A DNA stretch of 64,000 nucleotides from Liquidambar formosana (Eukaryota; Streptophyta; Magnoliopsida; Saxifragales; Altingiaceae): contig CM077833.1 in the NCBI GenBank assembly GCA_039720395.1, forward strand, positions 4,548,797 to 4,612,796, written 5' to 3'. The notes beneath the pieces are model-generated. The model had not been told where the DNA came from and made no database searches. It saw only the letters and a list, made by a program, of their open reading frames with translations. A program made the translations under genes and the position numbers. Below, piece by piece: positions 61,601 through 64,000 of this stretch. Each line of letters begins with the position of its first letter. Positions within the stretch are counted from its first letter, which is position 1.

Positions 61601-63041
61601 TCTAGAAATAAAGATGTATATGTAATTAGATGCTAAGATATATATATTGATTCAATGTAATTAAATGCAAAGATATATATATATATATATATATATATTG
61701 ATTCAATGTAAATAATTTTGGAAGTTTATCCCTCCAACAAAGATAAAAAAAAGGAACTTCAGAAAAGGAAACCTTAACCAAATGCTGCTTATCTTTATTT
61801 TCACAAGTATTTTGTGTTATCATTCACTAGTCTTGTGCTGGTTTCAGATGAGGCAGTCTATTGAGCAAGCAAGGTCTTGGATACATGATTTTAAGGTCAG
61901 TTGTATATTAAGTACGTGCATGTGTGTGTTTGTTGTTAATATATGGCAGTAGCACAGAGGATACATATACACCCACCCATTCAATCCCAAAATTATCAGA
62001 TTCAAAGGATGACAGTGCATAATTGCCTTGTTTCTAGAACATTCCTTATTTTTTTTGCCCTTTATTGGCCATTGAGTGATTCAATCAGTCTGATTATGTT
62101 AGTTTAATTGATGTTCTTTTAGTGCGTAGTGCAAACCATTACGCTATGTTTGGATAAGGAATTTCTAGGTGGAATTTGTCTTTGAGATGGAGTTTGTAAA
62201 ATTTTTATAAGGATGAGATGGACAAAATCGTTATAAAAATTTTACAAACTCCATCTCAAAAGCAAATTCCACCTAGAAATTCCTTATTCCAACATAGTGT
62301 TAAAGAATTTCAAATAATATTCTTAAACTTCTAAATATTTTGGATGGAACTAATTGAATGGCGGCTCTTGATCCATTTCATGTTCACATGTTTCTTTCAT
62401 AAATATTGGAATCATGTTCACATGGTTCCAATATGTATATTATTTAAATTTATGCATTTAAACGGGTGGTTACTTACAGCCAGAACCAAGGACAATGGAT
62501 ATAAAGAATCTGGAAGAGGAACACAAAGCTCTCTTATCAGATAAAGCTGGAGAAACTGAGTACTCAGAGTCTTTGCAGTACCAAATTGAGAAGTTGAAGG
62601 TAGATATATTCATATAAATTAGCTTTTATTTTGTATTATTCAAAGACTGTTTAGCTGCTCCTTGAGATTTTGACAAAATGACTGCTGGATGTTGCAAGAA
62701 CTGAATCCTCAGGGGGGTCCTGATTACAGGAGTATGAATAGAATCCACCAAGGATGATTATCCATCTTTGCGTTTTGTGATGACTGAAAAACCATGGTTT
62801 TAAAAATAAATGAAAATTGAATAAGCATGGTATGCTGGGTTTGTCTTTTACTTTTGATTGGGTTCTGCAACTTCATGTGTTCATCATTGCAAAAGACAAT
62901 GACATAAACTCATGTTTACTTTCTGCATAGGAAAGGGTCCAATTTCATTCATTTATGCTTCTTATTGTACAGGGAATTTCACACATGGTTAAATGTGCTT
63001 GCGGGAAGGAATACAAGGTGGAAGTGGATCTTTGTGCATAA
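40702..63041 (+). CDS. Coiled-coil protein gene of about 284 residues, 12 exons, TE-expanded introns
   Basis: Coding exons: 40702-40750, 41082-41168, 50411-50544, 53926-53984, 54064-54118, 54209-54259 (probable), 59676-59715, 60894-60934, 61003-61104, 61848-61895, 62480-62599 and 62973-63041. All introns are GT/AG and every junction keeps phase, giving 267 codons, or 284 with the sixth exon. The protein starts MDEYLEYMKTLRSQMN and is rich in K, E, Q and L with heptad-like spacing (for example SETKQLKEDTEKMVKAKG), so it is largely alpha-helical coiled coil. It ends with a compact cysteine motif, MVKCACGKEYKVEVDLCA. No membrane segment or signal peptide is visible. I do not recognise the family; a structural role is a guess from composition. 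Intron 2 (9.2 kb) and the 59676-preceding intron (5.4 kb) are long because of LTR insertions. Confidence 0.78.
40833..40865. repeat. Run of 33 A in intron 1
   Basis: An uninterrupted A tract within the first intron of the coiled-coil gene. No retroposon body is recognisable upstream, so its origin is unclear. The rest of intron 1 holds a short (CT)n and (AT)n stretch only. Confidence 0.9.
41749..42180 (+). repeat. 5' LTR of the chromovirus
   Basis: 432 bp, TG...CA. A TATA-like TATTTAAG at 41969-41976 is a likely promoter core. The first 109 bp also contain the reading frame that, in the 3' copy, supplies the end of the polyprotein. Confidence 0.96.
42185..42196 (+). other. Primer-binding site of the chromovirus
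   Basis: TGGTATCAAAGC lies four bases after the 5' LTR and is complementary to the 3' end of initiator tRNA-Met, apart from one difference from the usual TGGTATCAGAGC. Confidence 0.85.
42208..42414 (+). other. Small leader ORF (68 codons) directly after the primer site
   Basis: The first ATG after the primer site, in context CCATCCATGGCG, opens a Pro/Lys-rich frame starting MAPKPSANPRFKMPHEF. The rest of the leader (42420-43060) is strikingly GC- and CpG-rich compared with everything around it and has overlapping open frames but no recognised domain. The leader also contains A runs at 43142-43170 and 43472-43503. A real translated leader peptide, a captured host fragment, and chance are all possible. 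Confidence 0.3.
43511..48463 (+). CDS. Chromovirus Gag-Pol polyprotein, intact, 1650 codons
   Basis: A single frame without stops. Domains in order, with approximate residue: Gag core from about 156 (FDGRLDPKAFTDWI); CCHC zinc knuckle CFKCHGFGHVSSSC near 383; aspartic protease with DSGS near 482; reverse transcriptase with FSKIDLKSGYHQIRI near 770 and the active-site YFDD near 834; RNase H with ECDASGLGIGG near 980; integrase with HHCC zinc finger (1166-1206); DDE residues near 1234, 1295 and 1332 (IDFVLG, SDRDVKF, QTEVVNR); a GPF motif near 1471; and a chromodomain (about 1543-1595, ending WRGRPESDCTWITRDDL). The last 35 residues, including a run of six Arg, are encoded by the 3' LTR. The likelier start is the ATG at 43607 (MHLRSGRV), a common Gag beginning; the upstream 32 codons look like leader. 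Gag and Pol must be separated by proteolysis. Confidence 0.95.
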   Translation: MLAEIACPNLSALSYLLGSLFHFSTPYLVHLRMHLRSGRVISSPECQLTMGSSQEDSLGKLLQDLYTKFDSQLAEERARTDARFELLEASVTKIVAALEGDQRQSGIVIGNADRAHPRPPPRGHEQNPNRPYADYRDFRDPDDRVRGTIKVEAPTFDGRLDPKAFTDWIREMDHFFEWYELSADRRVRFAKMKLIGKAKLFWESTELLLARKHQPPINDWVEMKEKLRDKYLPQSYQGNLLDQWNNIRQGNRPATEYIAQFDEYMMRCDVVEDERMILSRFRNGLNDDLRKELVLREVSNLSDAYTFVQNHELVARSPFSRRTETRSPFRYPSTSVPRTTAGPPHVRPNPTPAPIAKEVSNPFVPNKGKEVIGAPPRPNSRIQCFKCHGFGHVSSSCPTKETLYIEGPNHEGTEEELDEQIYEPDINHIDDLDDEFTDPSHQLTMGVVRCALAQSRENDDWRRTAIFHTYIKCGEKDCKVIIDSGSCINAVSSSLVSRLGLKSMPHPSPYNVSWVDTSSIAIKERCLIPIQFLSYKDQIWCDVVPMDVGHIILGRPWLFDLDVTIYGRSNSCSFVFNGQKIKLNPLQPKPPNKGHKGQKKEMGREKGLHIISPKEIEKEANLGSLVFALVAKEVPSVTYEKPPEEVIPVLHQFQNLFPEDLPDQLPPMRDIQHAIDFVPGATLPNLLHYRMNPTEHAELKRQVDELLRKGFIQESLSPCAVPALLTPKKDGSWRMCVDSRAINKITVKYRFPIPRLDDMLDMMAGATIFSKIDLKSGYHQIRIRPGDEWKTAFKTKDGLYEWLVMPFGLSNAPSTFMRVMTQVLRPFMGKFLVVYFDDILIYSNTKEQHLDHLTQVCQALQEANLYANLKKCSFFTTSVIFLGFVVSSEGVSADPQKVQAIVEWSEPKNIHEIRSFHGLATFYRRFIKGFSAIMAPITDCLKKGEFQWTTAGAKAFVEIKKRMTEAPVMRLPDFSKVFEVECDASGLGIGGVLSQEQHPIAYFSEKLNEAKQKYSTYDKEFYAVVQSLKHWRHYLLPKEFILHSDHEALRYINSQKKLNFRHGRWVEFLQAYSFVLKHRSGVENKATDALSRRVLLLSMMKVQITGFERLKEEYESCLDFGDVYQVLQDEQTLEVDGFILQNGYLFNGNKLCIPRSSVRDFIVWELHAGGLSGHFGRDKTIEEVERTFYWPSLKRDVAKIVSQCRTCQLAKHRKQNTGLYTPLPVPDCPWQDVSIDFVLGLPRTFRKHDSILVVVDRFSKMAHFIPCSKTADASYVAKLFFNEIVKLYGLPKTIVSDRDVKFMSYFWKTLWHLLGTKLKFSTAYHPQTDGQTEVVNRSLGNLLRSLVGDNNRNWDSILPPAQFAYNSSVNRSIGMSPFEVVHGYKPRKPLDLLPMSPHVRTSESAEAFARHVHDLHNEISKLIHASNENYKTQANSRRRYVEFNTGDYVIIRVRPERLSSGTARKLQARSAGPFKVLSRVGPNAYVIDLPSDYGISSTFNVEDLVAYKDPITIPDDPFVDPPQPPSTPIVPVSPPLTFPPAQKDFIDAILDEQIVSTRDGGFQRFLVRWRGRPESDCTWITRDDLQRLDPDLWEYYQSRQEPHATESRFPHPGGVGADTRPRPQITQVYERRRRRRTAHPVTLWLDTMDY
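48347..48354 (+). other. Polypurine tract of the chromovirus
   Basis: GGGGGAGT immediately precedes the 3' LTR and would prime plus-strand DNA synthesis. It lies inside the polyprotein frame. Confidence 0.7.
48355..48786 (+). repeat. 3' LTR of the chromovirus
   Basis: 432 bp and apparently identical to 41749-42180. Contains the polyprotein stop codon at 48461-48463. Confidence 0.96.
49057..49318. other. Residual intron 2 sequence
   Basis: AT-rich intron sequence between the LINE tail and the hAT element; no feature apart from a T tract at 49293-49310. Confidence 0.5.
49327..49940. mobile_element. Non-autonomous hAT element (614 bp) in intron 2
   Basis: The ends are CATTGTTATAAAAAGC and, on the other strand, CAATGTTTTTAAAGGCG, with the perfect 8-bp duplication GACGTAAT at 49319-49326 and 49941-49948. 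The subterminal regions are full of GCCT/AGGC words (GAGGCTCGCCTTGGGGC, CTTACGCCTCTC), typical of this plant family. No transposase. Confidence 0.88.
49991..50034. repeat. (GA)n microsatellite
   Basis: 22 dinucleotide units without interruption, in intron 2 shortly after the hAT element. Confidence 0.95.
50545..51089. other. Intron 3, first part, with a degraded hAT-like repeat
   Basis: Sequence at about 50610-50740 and 50995-51050 carries CTCGGCTTGG and GGCTAAATGGCT words, typical of decayed plant hAT-type repeats. No clear ends. Confidence 0.3.
51090..52370 (+). pseudogene. LINE reverse transcriptase fragment, decayed
   Basis: The plus strand shows the RT active-site block HLIYADDAIFF at about 51091-51125, then SSLRVNLGKSEL (about 51190), LGLPLGM (about 51310) and YFMSLFLLPASMERRLEKF (about 51470-51525). 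LRSLRMVDYVLIGKWLWRF follows at about 51640-51700 and a zinc-ribbon-like CVMCKNDM near 52343. This is the C-terminal half of an L1-type ORF2. It is broken by frameshifts, an early TGA near 51393 and a run of 19 G at 51619-51637. It is a different copy from the LINE tail at 49012. Confidence 0.75.
52360..52499 (+). pseudogene. Ty1/copia reverse transcriptase fragment
   Basis: The reading DITYAVGVVIQYMHSP at about 52370-52420 followed by LQLVWLKSAPGCSV (to about 52499) matches the end of the copia RVT_2 domain, where the family reads DI.YAV..VSQYM..P and LRYLK..PG.G. A short duplicated block (TGCAGTTGGTGTGG at 52385 and 52464) has disturbed the end. It is joined directly to the LINE fragment. 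Confidence 0.6.
52556..52605. repeat. (TTC)n and (TC)n microsatellite
   Basis: Pyrimidine microsatellite followed by CCCTAACCCTAA, in intron 3. Confidence 0.85.
52610..52794 (-). mobile_element. LTR end fragment related to the copia-like 1.65-kb family
   Basis: On the minus strand it starts TGTTAGATTTATGCCCTAAA and continues CCAATCATAAAGATGATTTG. This is clearly related to the first 60 bp of 36137-37805 and 18644-20292. The similarity fades after about 180 bp. The rest of the LTR is missing. Confidence 0.55.
53023..53234 (+). mobile_element. tRNA-derived SINE
   Basis: The head contains a Pol III A-box-like GTAGCTTAGTTGCAAGG (53032) and a B-box-like GAGTTTGACTC about 40 bp further, as in tRNA-derived SINEs. 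The body ends CTCGTCATCAAAAA. It is flanked by an imperfect duplication of about 15 bp, GGGAATCCATTTCAA (53008-53022) and GGGAACCCATTTTGAA (53235-53250), as expected for LINE-driven insertion. It is not a functional tRNA: no cloverleaf 3' half is present. Confidence 0.75.
53251..53925. other. Rest of intron 3, no feature
   Basis: AT-rich intron sequence up to the exon at 53926; ends with a good polypyrimidine tract and TGCAG acceptor. Confidence 0.6.
54209..54259 (+). CDS. Probable in-frame exon of the coiled-coil gene
   Basis: After TTGAGCAG, the sequence reads DWINSHRPGPEVGEHGL and is followed by GTACTT. It is 51 nt, starts and ends in phase 0, and so can be included or skipped without changing the frame. 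An alternative donor GAG|GTGGGA at 54242 would give 33 nt, also in phase. This may be a cassette or alternative-donor exon. Confidence 0.55.
54426..55508 (+). mobile_element. TRIM-like miniature LTR retrotransposon (1083 bp)
   Basis: Two 401-bp LTRs (54426-54826 and 55108-55508) start TGATGC(A/G)GACAGG and end GTCCT(G/A)CATCA. They flank only 281 bp of interior. The perfect target duplication CAAAT is at 54421-54425 and 55509-55513. A TATATAAAG box is at 54579-54587 in the 5' LTR. The primer site TGGTATCGAGC begins at 54831, and a purine-rich GGAGAAT precedes the 3' LTR. The interior encodes no protein domain, but its 3' end reads LVQTRRGLVSPTLGEL just before the LTR, like the tail of a gypsy polyprotein. 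The LTRs differ at twenty-odd sites, mostly transitions, so it is much older than the chromovirus. Each LTR carries three to four copies of a GGTGCCGACTCC word. Confidence 0.93.
55514..55846. other. Intron spacer between two LTR elements
   Basis: About 330 bp of intron with A-rich tracts (55598-55640); no feature. Confidence 0.6.
55852..59246 (-). mobile_element. Non-autonomous LTR retrotransposon carrying a captured PDS5 fragment (3.4 kb)
   Basis: The element is on the minus strand. Its 5' LTR is 58886-59246 (361 bp) and its 3' LTR 55852-56217 (366 bp). On the minus strand both LTRs start TGATGGG and end GTCCTACATCA. The perfect target duplication CATGA is at 55847-55851 and 59247-59251. 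Just inside the 5' LTR is a primer site TTTGGTGTCAAAGC on the minus strand (58870-58883), and a CCCCAGGAGAGT tract precedes the 3' LTR. No gag, protease, RT or integrase remains. The interior is a leader (57513-58885, with T runs at 57529-57542 and 58328-58352) and a PDS5-like pseudogene. The LTRs differ at about twenty sites plus small indels, so the insertion is old. It lies antisense in an intron of the coiled-coil gene. Confidence 0.93.
56370..57512 (-). pseudogene. PDS5-like: Captured, intronless PDS5 cohesin-regulator fragment
   Basis: One frame runs through all 1143 nt on the minus strand, broken only by three stops, all TAG: 57228-57230, about 57073-57075 and 56721-56723. The translated blocks match the N-terminal HEAT-repeat region of plant PDS5 in order: FLCLLDKLVYNLS with SMQEAL; LLRHPNANVRVSVASCICEI and RITAP; MKEVFQIIVAAFG; CLKMLSLGCDKLLIEMF; then MVLEESDDISKELLYPLL; LGEQVLKNCADKLKPYLMEA and IAASICEKI. 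PDS5 binds cohesin and regulates sister-chromatid cohesion. The final 115 codons (56370-56717, MMKLLQDMNAKFN onward) are acidic and Ser/Thr-rich and were not matched to a specific PDS5 segment. At the first two stops the family normally has Gln, so CAG or CAA became TAG/TAA-type stops. No introns are present, which points to capture from spliced RNA. Confidence 0.87.
59716..60893. other. Intron of the coiled-coil gene, no mobile element recognised
   Basis: Contains T and A tracts (59760-59770, 60027-60048) but no element ends or genes. Confidence 0.5.
61105..61847. other. Intron with microsatellites
   Basis: Holds a (TG)n/(TTA)n tract at 61160-61205 and a short duplicated block around ATTGATTCAATGTAA at 61648 and 61697. 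The copies are separated by an (AT)n run at 61672-61699. No gene. Confidence 0.7.
62142..62299. mobile_element. Tourist-like hairpin MITE (158 bp)
   Basis: The left arm CGCTATGTTTGGATAAGGAA pairs with the right arm (reverse complement CACTATGTTGGAATAAGGAA) over about 68 bp with few mismatches around a loop of about 20 nt. The flanks are TTA at 62139-62141 and 62300-62302, the 3-bp duplication expected for PIF/Harbinger elements. It lies in an intron of the coiled-coil gene. Confidence 0.85.
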
Positions 63042-63790
63042 CAAAATATGAAACACATACATGAACTACCTGAGAATAACTTGAAAGGCTGAGAAAAGAA
63101 ACCAATAGTGATTTGGATTAGAATCCATAGCTTCAACATATGAAGTTACTGAACAGGTAAATGTGAATATAAACAAAAATTGATTTTCTTCTACAACTAA
63201 TGCTGTGATAGGAATCTGATGGAACTGCTATAGTTGTTGATATAGAGAGAGAAACTAATTGTCTCTGTGAAATACAATGTTTAACATGAGCATGCCTTGA
63301 TCAAACGATTTACATATATACTAGTTGAAGCAATAATACACATAAGGATGCCTCCTCACCATGAGCTGGTTTTTGACTACATGATCTGCTGGCAAGTGAA
63401 ATGTACTACCTGTGCTAAATTTATGATTCATCATTGTGAAAACTGTGATATCTCTTTTATTTAATTTCAAAATTGTCTTCAACTCACAGTCACGTGTCTC
63501 ACTCACAAATGCAGATAAAAAGCAGATAGGGTGATTTTGACATCTCATGGAAAATAAACATTTTGTCTAAGGATGCCCGTTTATTAATCCAAGAAATAAA
63601 GTCAAGGATTATGTCAATATGCACATGTAGTGATTTAATACAACAAATTTAGATGTATAGTACTATAGTCTATCATGTATAAATAATCGTACTTTTGTAT
63701 CATCTATATGTATATGCATCAAAAACACAAATAAAATGAAGAAAAAATTAAAAAGGAAAAAAGAGGAGAGAGAAACAGGGAGTAACAAAA
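63042..63790. other. Convergent intergenic region: two 3' UTRs
   Basis: This lies between the stop of the coiled-coil gene (plus) and the stop of the next gene (minus). It is AT-rich, with possible AATAAA-like words on both strands (for example near 63548, and 63588 in reverse context). No gene of its own is visible; the 75-codon minus frame at 63321-63548 is not protein-like. Confidence 0.5.
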
Positions 63791-64000
63791 TCACTTGATC
63801 CCGAGACTCTCCAGAGCTGCAGACATTTCTTGGGGTTCATAACCCTCTAAAATGGCAATGCTAGGGCTATCTTGTGGGACTACGTCTTCCCTTTTAAAGC
63901 TATCTTCGCTGCGAAGAAGCTTCTCACTGCCAGATTCTGCAGTGCCTCTTAGAACAAGGGTCTTGTGGAGGCCAACATGCAGGTCTTCGTAGTCTGTATC
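63791..64000 (-). CDS. C-terminal 69 codons of an unrecognised gene (continues beyond window)
   Basis: The minus-strand frame enters at 64000 and runs without a stop to a TGA at 63791-63793. It reads DTDYEDLHVGLHKTLVLRG at its beginning and SIAILEGYEPQEMSAALESL near its end. Composition is acidic and polar, with no membrane segment. Codon use and GC content (about 50%) differ from the surrounding AT-rich DNA, which supports real coding sequence. It reads as an acidic cytosolic tail or a regulatory C-terminus. I do not recognise the family. It is convergent with the coiled-coil gene. Confidence 0.7.
   Translation of the reverse strand, partial: DTDYEDLHVGLHKTLVLRGTAESGSEKLLRSEDSFKREDVVPQDSPSIAILEGYEPQEMSAALESLGIK

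Noticed and set aside
61003..63041. SPC25 or another kinetochore coiled-coil identity for the gene
   Set aside because: Coiled-coil composition invites this, but the C-terminus lacks a Spc24/Spc25 globular domain and ends in a short Cys motif, so I left the gene unnamed.

Overview
This is nuclear DNA from a flowering plant, most likely a eudicot. The evidence is introns with GT/AG borders, plant families of transposable elements, and AT-rich intergenic DNA. Three host loci are visible. (1) At 420-480, minus strand, is the first coding exon of a phosphatidylinositol synthase gene; the rest lies left of the window. (2) At 40702-63041, plus strand, is a complete multi-exon gene for a coiled-coil protein of about 284 residues that I do not recognise. 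(3) At 63791-64000, minus strand, are the last 69 codons of an unrecognised gene. Nearly everything else is mobile DNA. I mapped most of it by finding element ends plus matching target-site duplications (TSDs).

Region 2.9-25.0 kb is one old Mutator-like element (MULE). Its transposase gene is on the minus strand and a Ulp1-protease-like gene is on the plus strand, arranged tail to tail. The element has been invaded by one hAT element and five solo LTRs. Subtracting these leaves about 10.4 kb and rejoins the transposase reading frame. Region 25.4-31.0 kb is a single 5.57 kb solo LTR of Ogre/Tat type that carries an internal tandem array of about 161 bp. Region 31-40.7 kb holds a long-hairpin MITE, three more LTR remnants and a MITE cluster just upstream of the coiled-coil gene.

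The coiled-coil gene spreads its roughly 0.85 kb of coding sequence over 22 kb because its introns are full of insertions. Intron 2 (9.2 kb) contains an old LINE tail. That tail was split by an apparently very young Ty3/gypsy chromovirus at 41749-48786, which has 432-bp LTRs that look identical, a perfect TSD and an uninterrupted 1650-codon polyprotein. Intron 2 also holds a hAT element. Intron 3 has LINE, copia, LTR and SINE pieces. The intron before 59676 holds a 1083-bp TRIM-like element and a 3.4 kb non-autonomous LTR element on the minus strand at 55852-59246.

The last of these is the most interesting object in the window. Its interior is an intronless copy of the N-terminal part of the cohesin regulator PDS5, decayed by three in-frame TAG stops. 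The chromovirus, the TRIM and the PDS5 carrier share the same style of 3' LTR end (...TCCTACATCA), the same tRNA-Met-like primer site and a similar 3' coding/polypurine boundary. This suggests, but does not prove, that the two non-autonomous elements used machinery related to the chromovirus.
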